Positions 19,301-26,168 of a stretch of 64,000 nt of DNA are shown one piece after another. The position numbers and the translations under genes are program-made. Every line of letters starts with the position of its first letter. Position 1 is the first letter of the stretch. Source of the DNA: an uncultured Allosphingosinicella sp. (GTDB lineage Bacteria > Pseudomonadota > Alphaproteobacteria > Sphingomonadales > Sphingomonadaceae); contig CAKTCN010000015.1 in NCBI GenBank assembly GCA_934539295.1, positions 1-64,000 on the forward strand, given 5' to 3'. The notes under the pieces are model-generated. The model was given only the letters and a program-made list of their open reading frames with translations. It searched no databases and was not told the origin of the DNA.

Positions 19301-19437
19301 GCGGTGGCGGTGTTGCGGGTGGGGGTCTGCTCGACCTCGGCCGTCTGGGCCGACGCCGTGCCGGCAAGCGCAAGGGCCGCAAGGCTGGTGAAGGTGCCGA
19401 GCGCCCCTAGGCGCAGAACGCGATGCCGAACTGTCAT
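16372..19437 (-). CDS. TonB-dependent outer-membrane receptor
   Basis: A 1021-residue TonB-dependent receptor. Seen: signal peptide ending GTASAQ (about residue 31), a TonB-box-like stretch DADIVITGTRI, plug domain (about residues 70-200) with NLRNLGENRTLVLIDGRR and EIVTGGASAAYGSDAVAGVVNF, and a long barrel ending with LGRSFRVGIRVRTN. This NLRGLG/GASAAYG plug is the type common in sphingomonad and Caulobacter receptors with large barrels. Start ATG 19437 is preceded by AGGGGG. As first gene of the operon with the AmpG-like permease, a muropeptide or peptide ligand is the simplest guess; the sequence does not show it. Confidence 0.92.
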   Translation of the reverse strand: MTVRHRVLRLGALGTFTSLAALALAGTASAQTAEVEQTPTRNTATAQITEPAGTPDADADIVITGTRIVRSGFESPTPLTIISEDEIENSSPTNNIADFVNQLPALAGSTRPANSRLNLSSGQAGINALNLRNLGENRTLVLIDGRRSVGSTITGLVDVNTIPQSLVKSVEIVTGGASAAYGSDAVAGVVNFVLDKKYQGIKVEADTGITTYGDGFNYSINVAGGTSFAGGRGHVVLSGEVAHKDGIFEVDRDWNATGYVRIQDPNWVANSSTTPRYLIRRQVGAANSTPGSLILVSAGGTANRLRGIYFGAGGQVLQYQYGALTYPSATGASPPTLTQGGSWQVNDSGRRIGLDPKDDRYGVYGRASFDIGSGVELFTEASYNRQKILFNAGPNLASSTSFSAANIGAGAGGASTLAPDNAYLIQALGAARLTGITGVTIGTTAADLPFRGVANEREVQRYVIGAEGQFGAFGNEARWNVYGQYGRAELHEELTNIMHVQRTANAVDAVFAPAGNPGGYAAGSIQCRINVDANTANNDPNCRPLNRLGIGVADPAAVAYILGNPYRDEVAEQTVFGANLSFTPFSTWEGDVSIAVGGEYREEEISGFVPAEFQPTVVSNPTGGLTTLSTWSVGNYLPTNGKYNVKEAYLEALIPLGFGLDFNGAVRATDYSTSGYVTTWKAGATWRPIDDILLRVTRSRDIRAPNLNELYQAGSSNTDAISNPFGAGSGPNGGTYGASISYSALALGNPNLRPEKANSWNIGGVLSPRFLPGFNVSADYFRIDMDDAIDSLGAQDIVNRCFEGLAEYCETITQDPNSPTRILIRNQPFNFARRLVRGVDFDASYRLPVSDVFASAEGSFTLRGVATRYIENVNDTGIPNVLPVNTVGANGGQYSTPKWIFRVSAGYDTPTFSITAVGRGVSSGKYLANAIECVTGCPTTTTTSQFQTYDENRVSGTFYTDLNLTQKFNVNGEGRGEFFFNITNLFDKSPLLLPETGLAANSTFSDLLGRSFRVGIRVRTN

Positions 19438-19734
19438 AATAACCCCCTATTGTTCTTATACTCGTGGACCCACGAGCCTCTCGCGCATCCCTCGTGACCT
19501 GCGTGTTCCGCGGTGCCGGCCTTTGCCGATCATGTTGCGGTTCAAAGCCGGAAGGTGTCTGGCCGACCCGAGGGGTGTCAAGGGCCGGGAAGTTCGATTG
19601 CTTTGCCATTCTATAGACGAGGGGCATTGGTCGTGCGCCTGTGGCTGGGGCGCCACGCGTGCAGATAAGGCTTGCGCGACTGGGCCTGCGCCTGTGAGTG
19701 GGCGCTTCGAGCGAGATGGTAAGCGAGGTTCCTG
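19438..19734. promoter_or_regulatory. Divergent region between TonB receptor and nadC
   Basis: About 300 bases without a gene, carrying the promoters of both flanking genes. The AGGGGG ribosome site of the receptor is at its left end and a GAGG of nadC at its right end. I see no riboswitch, strong palindrome or terminator. Confidence 0.4.
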
Positions 19735-20604
19735 ATGATCGGCCGGCATGATGTTGCGGATTTCTCCCTGCCCGGGTTCGATCTCGCGGACGTGGTGGCG
19801 AGGGTGCTGGCGGTGGATCTGGGGGAGGGAGGGGACGTGACCTCGGCCGCGACCGTCCCCGCGGAGGCGACGTTGCGGGCCGTGATGGCGAGCCGGGACG
19901 ACGTGGTGGTGGCCGGACTGGCGATCGCTGCGGCTTTCTTCCGGGCAATGGACCCTGATGTAGAGGTCGAATTGTGCGCGGCCGATGGGGATCGCGTGGG
20001 CGCGGGCAGCGTGCTGATGCGGCTGATCGGTAACGCGCGGCGGATGCTGAGCGCGGAGCGGTCGGCGCTCAACACGCTGCAGCATCTGACCGGCATCGCG
20101 ACCATGACGCGGACCTATGTGGATGCGATCGACGGCACGGGCTGCGTGCTGCTCGATACGCGCAAGACGGTTCCGGGGCTGAGGGCGCTGGCCAAATATG
20201 CGAGCCGGATGGGCGGGGCGCACAATCATCGCATGCGGCTGGATGACGGGGTGCTGATCAAGGACAATCATGTCGCCGTGTGCGGCGGCGTGGCCGAGGC
20301 GGTGCGCGCGGCCAAGGCCTATGGCGCGGGGCTGCAGGTGCAGGTCGAGGTCGACCGGATCGACCAGATCGAACCGGCGCTGGACGCGGGCGCGGAGCGG
20401 CTGCTGCTCGACAACATGCCGCCGCCGGTATTGCGTGAGGCGGTGGCGCTGGTGGCCGGGCGGGTGCCGACCGAGGCGTCGGGCGGGGTGCGGCTCGACA
20501 CGATCCGCGCGATTGCGGAGACGGGCGTGACCTATGTGTCGGTGGGACGGCTTACCCAGTCGGCACCGGCCGCGGATATCGGGCTGGACTACGAGGCGAT
20601 TTAG
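19735..20604 (+). CDS. nadC: Nicotinate-nucleotide diphosphorylase (quinolinate phosphoribosyltransferase)
   Basis: A 289-residue NadC. It converts quinolinate and PRPP to nicotinate mononucleotide, CO2 and PPi in NAD synthesis. Seen: LGEGGDVTSAATVP near the N-terminus, SALNTLQHLTGIAT, the LDTRKTVPGLRALAKYA phosphate/substrate motif, GGAHNHRMRLDDGVLIKDNH, LLLDNMPP, and the C-terminal EASGGVRLDTIRAIAETGVTYVSVG. Length and motif order are typical. nadA and nadB are not next to it, so it is a single-gene unit flanked on the right by a palindromic repeat pair. Confidence 0.95.
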   Translation: MIGRHDVADFSLPGFDLADVVARVLAVDLGEGGDVTSAATVPAEATLRAVMASRDDVVVAGLAIAAAFFRAMDPDVEVELCAADGDRVGAGSVLMRLIGNARRMLSAERSALNTLQHLTGIATMTRTYVDAIDGTGCVLLDTRKTVPGLRALAKYASRMGGAHNHRMRLDDGVLIKDNHVAVCGGVAEAVRAAKAYGAGLQVQVEVDRIDQIEPALDAGAERLLLDNMPPPVLREAVALVAGRVPTEASGGVRLDTIRAIAETGVTYVSVGRLTQSAPAADIGLDYEAI

Positions 20605-20709
20605 CCCTCTCCCTTGGGGGAGAGGGTTGGGTGAGGGGGTTCGGCTTAAGAGATTGTTTGCAGACTCAGTACCCCCTCACCCCAGCCCTCTCCCCGCTGG
20701 GGAGAGGGA
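20605..20709. repeat. Inverted pair of dispersed CCCTCTCC palindromic repeats
   Basis: Two copies of a short palindrome (CCCTCTCCC, short loop, GGGAGAGGG, plus a TTGGGTGAGGGG tail) face each other at 20605-20640 and 20671-20709, starting at the nadC stop. Together they could form a large stem. A third copy of the same unit lies at 23609-23643. This is a REP-like element type; it may also act as a terminator of nadC. Confidence 0.8.
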
Positions 20710-20834
20710 GTAAGGCCCTGAAGCAGTTCTGACTCCGCTCATCCCTCGCTCGCACCAACTTGCGTTAGAGTGAGGAACCGCCTCCGCGCCCACGCGCTTG
20801 GCCGTCGAACCTTAAGCGACGGAGAGGCACCTAA

Positions 20835-21413
20835 ATGACCGTCCATCAAGACGACGCGCCGGCATCGACCGCGCGTGACAGTGACAAGCTCAGCGCAGAG
20901 GCCGAGGGCGACATGGACACGATCGCCGCGCGCACCGTGACCATCAACCGTCCGCGTGAGGAGGTCTACGCCTTCTACCGGCACTTTCCCAACCTCACCG
21001 CCGTCATGGACAATGTCGAAAGCATTTCCATGAAGGGCGACGACACCGCCCACTGGGTGGTGAAGGCGCCCGCCGGCAAGACGGTCGAGTGGGACGCGGT
21101 CGTGACCGAGGACCAGCCCGGGCGACTGATCGCCTGGAAGTCGGCCGAAGGCGCGGACGTCGACAATAGCGGCCGGGTCGAGTTCCTGGACGCGGCGCCG
21201 GGCCGCGGCACGATCGTGCGCGCGACCATCGCCTATGATCCGCCGGGCGGCGTAATCGGCGAATGGATCGCCAAGTTCCTGCAGAAGGAGCCGAACGTCC
21301 AGGTCCGCCGCGACCTCAGGCGGCTCAAGCAATATCTGGAGACCGGCGAGGTCACGACCAGCGCATCTCCGTCGGGCCGCAAGTCCGAAGACCCGACCGA
21401 GCAGTATCTTTGA
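20835..21413 (+). CDS. SRPBCC-family (polyketide cyclase/dehydrase-like) protein
   Basis: A 192-residue protein with a START/SRPBCC-like lipid-binding fold. The core (about residues 35-175) begins TVTINRPREEVYAFYRHFPNL, which matches the family's first strand and helix, and ends RRDLRRLKQYLETGEV. The N-terminal 30 residues are acidic and probably disordered; no signal peptide. GGAGAGG lies at a good distance upstream of ATG 20835. It heads a set with a zinc alcohol dehydrogenase and an SDR, an arrangement seen in other sphingomonads and often stress-linked. Ligand unknown. Confidence 0.85.
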   Translation: MTVHQDDAPASTARDSDKLSAEAEGDMDTIAARTVTINRPREEVYAFYRHFPNLTAVMDNVESISMKGDDTAHWVVKAPAGKTVEWDAVVTEDQPGRLIAWKSAEGADVDNSGRVEFLDAAPGRGTIVRATIAYDPPGGVIGEWIAKFLQKEPNVQVRRDLRRLKQYLETGEVTTSASPSGRKSEDPTEQYL

Positions 21414-21424
21414 TGAACCCCGCT

Positions 21425-21499
21425 CCGTCATTGCGAGCGCAGCGAAGCAATCCAGGCCTTCTGGATTCCCGCGTCGCCTGCGGCTCCTCGCAATGACGG
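21425..21499. repeat. Dispersed palindromic repeat (CCGTCATTGCGAG type)
   Basis: CCGTCATTGCGAG at 21425-21437 is mirrored by CTCGCAATGACGG at 21487-21499, with an inner AATCCAG...CTGGATT pair. This is a well-known intergenic palindrome type in sphingomonads. It fills the gap between the SRPBCC and alcohol dehydrogenase genes. Confidence 0.85.
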
Positions 21500-21518
21500 A
21501 AGACTAGGAGCAGAACAT

Positions 21519-22715
21519 ATGCGCGCAGTTACCTGGCAGGGCCGCCACAAGGTTCAGGTCGATACCGTTCCCGATCCCGAGATCGTCAATCCCCGCGACG
21601 CCATCATCAAGGTGACCTCCACCGCCATCTGCGGTTCGGACCTCCACCTTTACGACGGCTACATCCCAACCATGCGGGCCGGCGACATATTGGGCCACGA
21701 ATTCATGGGCGAGGTGGTCGAGGTTGGCCCGAAGTCCACGCTGCAGAAGGGCCAGCGCGTGGTGGTGCCGTTCACCGTTTCGTGCGGCAGCTGCTTCTTC
21801 TGCGAGAAGCAGCAATTCTCCGCCTGCGACAATTCGAATCCGGCGACCACCTCCGACATGTCCGAGACGCTCTACGGCTATCCGATGGGCGGTGCGTTCG
21901 GCTATGCGCACCTCACCGGCGGCTATGCGGGCGGACAGGCGGAATATGTCCGCATTCCTTATTCGGACGTCGGCCCGATCGTGATCCCGGACGGGTTCGA
22001 CGACGACAAGGTGCTGTTCCTGTCGGACATCCTGCCCACCGGCTGGATGGCGGCGGAGAATGCGCAGATCGAGCCGGGCGACACGGTGGCCGTGTTCGGT
22101 GCCGGGCCGGTCGGCCTGTTCGCGGTGCAATCGGCGGTGATCATGGGCGCGCACCGCGTAATCTGTATCGACCATTATCCGCGCCGGCTGGAGCTCGCCA
22201 AGCAGATGGGCGCGGAGGTGATCAACTTCCGCGAAACCAACGTGCGCGAGGCCCTGTTCGAGATGACGGGCGGGATCGGCCCCGATGCGGTGATCGACGC
22301 GGTCGGCATGGAAAGCCACGGCCTTGCCATCGACAACCTGGTCGACACGGTGAAGGCGCATACCTTCCTCGGCACCGATCGCCCATCGGCCTTGCGCCAG
22401 GCGATCCTGGCGACGCGCAAGGGCGGGCGGCTGTCCATCCCCGGCGTCTATGGCGGCATGGCGGACAAGTTCCCGATCGGCGCGCTGATGGAGAAGGGCC
22501 TGACCATCAAGACCGGCCAGACCCATGTCCAGAGATATACCAAGCAGCTGCTCGACCTGATCGCGGAAGGGAAGGTCGATACGACTTGGCTGATCTCCCA
22601 CCATGCCGGCCTGGAGGAAGGGCCGGAAATGTACCGCCACTGGCATGACGAGCAGAACGAATACACCAAGATCGTGCTGAAGCCCGGCATGACGGGGGTG
22701 AAGGCGTTCGCCTGA
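21519..22715 (+). CDS. Zinc-dependent alcohol dehydrogenase (MDR family)
   Basis: A 398-residue medium-chain dehydrogenase resembling glutathione-independent formaldehyde dehydrogenases. Seen: catalytic-zinc region [12 protein letters not shown] and [12 protein letters not shown], a structural-zinc Cys cluster [15 protein letters not shown], the Rossmann motif [17 protein letters not shown] and an acidic residue after the second strand (CIDHYPRR), suggesting NAD rather than NADP. AGGAG precedes ATG 21519. Substrate unknown; the family covers alcohols and aldehydes. Part of the SRPBCC/ADH/SDR set. Confidence 0.88.
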   Translation: MRAVTWQGRHKVQVDTVPDPEIVNPRDAIIKVTSTAICGSDLHLYDGYIPTMRAGDILGHEFMGEVVEVGPKSTLQKGQRVVVPFTVSCGSCFFCEKQQFSACDNSNPATTSDMSETLYGYPMGGAFGYAHLTGGYAGGQAEYVRIPYSDVGPIVIPDGFDDDKVLFLSDILPTGWMAAENAQIEPGDTVAVFGAGPVGLFAVQSAVIMGAHRVICIDHYPRRLELAKQMGAEVINFRETNVREALFEMTGGIGPDAVIDAVGMESHGLAIDNLVDTVKAHTFLGTDRPSALRQAILATRKGGRLSIPGVYGGMADKFPIGALMEKGLTIKTGQTHVQRYTKQLLDLIAEGKVDTTWLISHHAGLEEGPEMYRHWHDEQNEYTKIVLKPGMTGVKAFA

Positions 22716-22728
22716 AGCCAGCGCATGC

Positions 22729-22792
22729 GTGCTCCTGCGAAAGCAGGGGCCCATGCTGAGCCAGAATTGGGCGCCTGCCTTCGCAGGAGCAC
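22729..22792. repeat. Dispersed palindromic repeat (GTGCTCCTGCGAAAGCAGG type)
   Basis: GTGCTCCTGCGAAAGCAGG at 22729-22747 is mirrored by CCTGCCTTCGCAGGAGCAC at 22774-22792. It is another sphingomonad-type intergenic palindrome and occupies the gap before the SDR gene. Confidence 0.82.
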
Positions 22793-22811
22793 TCTGGAGA
22801 GGAGACAAGAC

Positions 22812-23600
22812 ATGGCAGACAAATTCGCCATCATCACCGGCGCATCGACCGGCATCGGGTTCGAGCTTGCCCATCTGGCGGCCAAGGACGGCTACGACCT
22901 GCTGGTCGTGGCCGACGAGCCGCTGATCGACGCATCGGCGGCCGACTTTCGTCAGCACGGCGTGGACGTGAAGTCGGTGGAGGCCGACCTGTCGACCGAG
23001 CAGGGCGTGGCGCAACTGCTGGCGGCGACCGGCGGGCGCAATGTCGACGTGCTCGTCGCCAATGCCGGGCGCGGGCTCGGCAAGGGATTCCTTGAGCAAA
23101 GCCCGGCCGACTGGCGGCGCGTGGTGGACACCAACATCGTCGGCACCCTGCTGCTGGTCCAGCAGGTGGGCCAGGCGATGGCGACGCGCGGTGAGGGCAA
23201 GATCCTGTTCACCGGGTCAATCGCCGGCTTCATGCCCGGCACCTACCAGGCCGTGTATAACGGCACCAAGGCGTTCATAGACAATTTCGCCGAGGCGCTG
23301 CGCACTGAATTGAAGGATACGGGCGTGACCGTCACCAACCTGTTGCCGGGCCCGACGGACACCGAATTCTTCGAGCGTGCGGACATGCTGGACACGCAGG
23401 TCGGCACCGATCCCAAGAAGGCCGATCCCGCCAAGGTGGCGCAGGACGGGTGGAAGGCGCTGCAGGACGGCGACGCGTATATCGTCAGCGGGTTGAAGAA
23501 CAAGGCGCAGGTGCTGGCCGCGCACGTGCTGCCGCCGAGCTTGCTGGCGGAGCGGCATCGCCAGATGGCGGAGCCGGGAAGCGGTGACGACAGCGAGTAA
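22812..23600 (+). CDS. Short-chain dehydrogenase/reductase
   Basis: A 262-residue classical SDR. Seen: cofactor motif TGASTGIGFELAH at the N-terminus, NAGRG, the catalytic Ser in FTGSIAGF and YNGTK (YxxxK). ATG 22812 has GGAGAGGAG upstream; the open frame reaches back to 22725 only by translating the palindromic repeat, so that extension is rejected. The C-terminal part (DMLDTQVGTDPKKADPAKVAQDG) resembles SDRs that act on lipids or aldehydes. Third gene of the SRPBCC/ADH/SDR set. Confidence 0.88.
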   Translation: MADKFAIITGASTGIGFELAHLAAKDGYDLLVVADEPLIDASAADFRQHGVDVKSVEADLSTEQGVAQLLAATGGRNVDVLVANAGRGLGKGFLEQSPADWRRVVDTNIVGTLLLVQQVGQAMATRGEGKILFTGSIAGFMPGTYQAVYNGTKAFIDNFAEALRTELKDTGVTVTNLLPGPTDTEFFERADMLDTQVGTDPKKADPAKVAQDGWKALQDGDAYIVSGLKNKAQVLAAHVLPPSLLAERHRQMAEPGSGDDSE

Positions 23601-23608
23601 GGTAACGA

Positions 23609-23767
23609 CCCTCTCCCCTTGTGGGAGAGGGTTGGGTGAGGGGCTCAGCCGCGTCCGCGGCTGAGAGAATCCTGAGTTTGGATATTCATGCGAGCGCAGA
23701 CGCGCTCGCGCCCCCACCGATGAACAGGCCGCAATGTACCTGTTCATCCTCCCCACGAGGGGGAGGA
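23609..23767. repeat. Cluster of four short palindromes
   Basis: The gap between the convergent SDR and cutA genes is packed with inverted repeats: the CCCTCTCCCC unit (23609-23643), CTCAGCCGCG/CGCGGCTGAG (23644-23665), GATGAACAGG/CCTGTTCATC (23719-23748) and TCCTCCCC/GGGGGAGGA (23747-23767). They probably combine REP-like elements with bidirectional termination. Confidence 0.75.
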
Positions 23768-23770
23768 GCT

Positions 23771-24085
23771 TCAGCTTTCCGCCTTCACCCACTCCGCATA
23801 AGCCGGCAGCGCATCCCCAATCGGCCACACGGTGATCGCCGGCACTTCATAGCTGTGCAGCGCCGCAATGCGCGCGATCAGGTGCTGTGCCTGCTCCGCA
23901 CGCGTCTTGAACAAGGCGGCGACTTCCTCTGCCTCCTCGACCGCGCCTTCCCAGCGGTAGATCGACCGGCATCCGGCCAGCACGTTCGCACAGGCCGCCA
24001 GCCTTTCCTCGACCATCGTCCGCGCGATCCGCTGTGCCTCCTCGGCGCTCGGAAAGGTCGCGTAGATCGTGACGATGCCCGTCAC
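23771..24085 (-). CDS. cutA: CutA-family divalent-cation tolerance protein
   Basis: A 104-residue CutA, a trimeric PII-like cytoplasmic protein. Seen: VTIYATFPSAEEAQRIARTMVEERLAACANV, the GCRSIYRWEG strand, and SYEVPAITVWPI near the end, all typical. GTG 24085 is the start, because it overlaps the ctaA stop as GTGA and gives the normal length; the frame extends further back within ctaA. The biochemical role of CutA is uncertain; metal tolerance was the original proposal. Confidence 0.9.
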   Translation of the reverse strand: MTGIVTIYATFPSAEEAQRIARTMVEERLAACANVLAGCRSIYRWEGAVEEAEEVAALFKTRAEQAQHLIARIAALHSYEVPAITVWPIGDALPAYAEWVKAES

Positions 24086-25116
24086 CTCCGCGCCGCCCCG
24101 AGCCGGTGCGCGGCCAGCACGATCGCGCCTAGCAGCAGCGCTGCCATGCCCTGGTGCGCGACGCCGATCCACAATTCGACGCCGGTCAGGATGGTGGCGA
24201 TGCCGAGCAGGATCTGCACGCCGACCGAGGTGAGCGCGGCATGCGCGGCGCCCTTGTGACCCGCGGCGGACGTGCGACGGGCGAGCAGGAAAACGGCGAG
24301 CGCGACCGCAAAGGCAAGCCAGCGGTGGACGAATTGCACCACGATGGGGTTGTCGACGAAGTTGCGCAGGAACGGCTCCAGCATCGGAGTCGCGCCTGGG
24401 AACAGTTCGTCGCCCATCAGCGGCCAGGTGTTGAAGGCATAGCCGGCATCGAGGCCCGCGACATAGGCGCCGAACAGGAGCTGGAGCGCGAGCACCGAAA
24501 GCGTCCAGATGCCCGCCGTGGGCATTCTCACCGGGCGTGCGGCTGAATTACGTGCGAGGAGTTTGAGGTCCAGCGCGGTCCAGACCAGCCCTCCGAGGAT
24601 GAGCAGTGCGGTCAGCAGGTGAACGGCAAGACGGATGTGGCTGACGTCCGGACGATCGATCAGGCCGGACGCGACCATCCACCAGCCGATCGCGCCCTGC
24701 AGGCCGCCCAATGCGAGCAGGGCGACGAGGCGCGGTCCGTAACCCCTGGGCACCTGCTTCCTTATCCAGAACCACAGCAGGGGCAGTGCGAAGGCGAGGC
24801 CGATGAAGCGGCCGAGCAGGCGGTGGACATATTCCCAGAAGAAAATGTCCTTGAACTGCGCCAGCGTCATGCCGCTGTTGATCTCGCGATATTGCGGGCT
24901 GTCCTTGTAGAGGTCGAAGGCGCGCTGCCACGCCGCGTCGTTCAAGGGGGGCAGGGTGCCGCTGACCGGCTCCCACCGCGTGATCGACAGGCCGGATTCG
25001 GTAAGGCGCGTGATGCCGCCTACCACCACCATCAGGAAGACGAGGCCGGCAACGGCGAGGAGCCAGTTCGCGATCGCGTTCGGCCGCATGCGGGCCGTTG
25101 AGGAAGTCGAAGCCAT
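24082..25116 (-). CDS. ctaA: Heme A synthase (COX15/CtaA)
   Basis: A 344-residue polytopic membrane protein that oxidises the C8 methyl of heme O to make heme A for cytochrome c oxidase. Seen: VVVGGITRLTESGLSITRW in the first transmembrane region, FWEYVHRLLGRFIG (conserved His), a second-half repeat with QFVHRWLAF, and VGVQILLGIATIL. Alphaproteobacterial type 2 length. Its stop overlaps the cutA start. The start ATG 25116 faces a divergent merC-like gene. Confidence 0.93.
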   Translation of the reverse strand: MASTSSTARMRPNAIANWLLAVAGLVFLMVVVGGITRLTESGLSITRWEPVSGTLPPLNDAAWQRAFDLYKDSPQYREINSGMTLAQFKDIFFWEYVHRLLGRFIGLAFALPLLWFWIRKQVPRGYGPRLVALLALGGLQGAIGWWMVASGLIDRPDVSHIRLAVHLLTALLILGGLVWTALDLKLLARNSAARPVRMPTAGIWTLSVLALQLLFGAYVAGLDAGYAFNTWPLMGDELFPGATPMLEPFLRNFVDNPIVVQFVHRWLAFAVALAVFLLARRTSAAGHKGAAHAALTSVGVQILLGIATILTGVELWIGVAHQGMAALLLGAIVLAAHRLGAARR

Positions 25117-25167
25117 GGCTGCGAATAAAGCGCTGCGGAGGGCGGGCGCAATGCAACAAATTGTCCC

Positions 25168-25186
25168 ATGATATATTGTAACTCAT
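25168..25186. promoter_or_regulatory. Candidate Zur/Fur-type operator
   Basis: An AT-rich imperfect 19-base palindrome, ATGATATATTGTAACTCAT, lies between the divergent ctaA and MerC genes. Its outer ATGA/TCAT arms match exactly and inner TA pairs match. A Fur-family regulator is encoded 470 bases downstream. The resemblance to Zur boxes is only general. Confidence 0.35.
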
Positions 25187-25231
25187 CGTGCACAGGCCTA
25201 TACAGGGCGTCAACGAGGATATGGACCGAGG

Positions 25232-25609
25232 ATGCTGGCGACTTACGCGAGGGCAGGATGGCTGGACCGGCTGGGCATGGCCCTGTCGGGGCTCTGCCTC
25301 GTCCATTGCCTGGCAAGCGCGGTTTTCCTGGCTGCGCTGGCGTCGGTCGGCGGCGTGCTGCTCGACCCGCATTTCCATGAGGTCGGGCTGGTGCTGGCCA
25401 CGGGGCTCGGCGTCGTGTCGCTGGGGCGCGGGATCTTTGAACATGGCTTCATGATGCCGGCCGCGGTCGGCGGGTTGGGCCTGGGCGTGATGGCCGGGAC
25501 GCTGACGTTGCCGCATGGAGGCATGGAGATCGTCTATACGGTCATCGGCGTGTCGTTCCTGGCGCTCGGTCACGATCTCAACACGCGGGCGGTTTCCAAG
25601 TTGCGCTGA
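25232..25609 (+). CDS. MerC-domain membrane protein
   Basis: A 125-residue protein with about four hydrophobic segments. It matches the MerC family, which includes mercury-transport proteins and many chromosomal members of unknown role. Seen: the conserved SGLCLVHCLAS segment with its Cys and His pair in the first membrane span, and LDPHFHE. No mer operon is present, so mercury resistance is not supported. It lies 47 bases before a Fur/Zur-type regulator in the same direction, and that pairing suggests a role in zinc or other metal homeostasis. Confidence 0.8.
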   Translation: MLATYARAGWLDRLGMALSGLCLVHCLASAVFLAALASVGGVLLDPHFHEVGLVLATGLGVVSLGRGIFEHGFMMPAAVGGLGLGVMAGTLTLPHGGMEIVYTVIGVSFLALGHDLNTRAVSKLR

Positions 25610-25656
25610 TCGGGCGCTCACTTGCTCCGGCGCCTCCGCGCTCCTATTTTCCTCCC

Positions 25657-26112
25657 ATGGCGCATGTTCACCACAGTCACGCAGGCGAGTCGCTCGCCGT
25701 CGCCGCCAAGTCCGCGATGGAGGGCTCCGGCGAGCAGTGGACGCAGATGCGCGCCGCCGTGTTCGACGCGCTCGCCAGCTTCGACAAGCCGGCGTCGGCC
25801 TATGACATCGCCGAGAAGGTGTCGAAGGACGAGGGGCGCCGTGTCGCCGCCAACAGCGTCTACCGCATCCTCGACCTGTTCGTGGGCGCGAACTTGGCGC
25901 GGCGAGTGGAGAGCGCCAACGCCTATGTGGCGAACGATCATCCCGGCTGCCTGCACGACTGCATCTTCCTGATCTGCGACAATTGCGGGCAGACCACGCA
26001 CATCGACAACGACACCTTGTCGGGCGGTGTCCGGGCGGCGGCCGAGAAAGCGGGCTTCGCGCCGGAGCGGCCGGTGATCGAGGTACGGGGCCGCTGCGGC
26101 GATTGCGGCTGA
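25657..26112 (+). CDS. Fur-family regulator, Zur-like
   Basis: A 151-residue Fur-family protein. Seen: winged-helix region AYDIAEKVSKDEGRRVAANSVYRILDLF (about residues 48-75), a dimerisation domain with HDCIFLICDNCGQTTHID, and a second CGDCG at the C-terminus, giving two Cys pairs for the structural zinc. The N-terminus has a His-rich MAHVHHSH stretch. Four-Cys Fur proteins with this layout are usually zinc-uptake regulators. Placement after a MerC gene and a candidate operator supports zinc control. Confidence 0.85.
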   Translation: MAHVHHSHAGESLAVAAKSAMEGSGEQWTQMRAAVFDALASFDKPASAYDIAEKVSKDEGRRVAANSVYRILDLFVGANLARRVESANAYVANDHPGCLHDCIFLICDNCGQTTHIDNDTLSGGVRAAAEKAGFAPERPVIEVRGRCGDCG

Positions 26113-26168
26113 CGCACGCCCGCACGACAGGCGTTCCCCCCGCCATCCGGTTGAGCTAAGAGCATGGG

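Noticed and set aside
17941..19410. 489-codon plus-strand frame across the TonB receptor
   Set aside because: Antisense shadow of the receptor plug and signal region.
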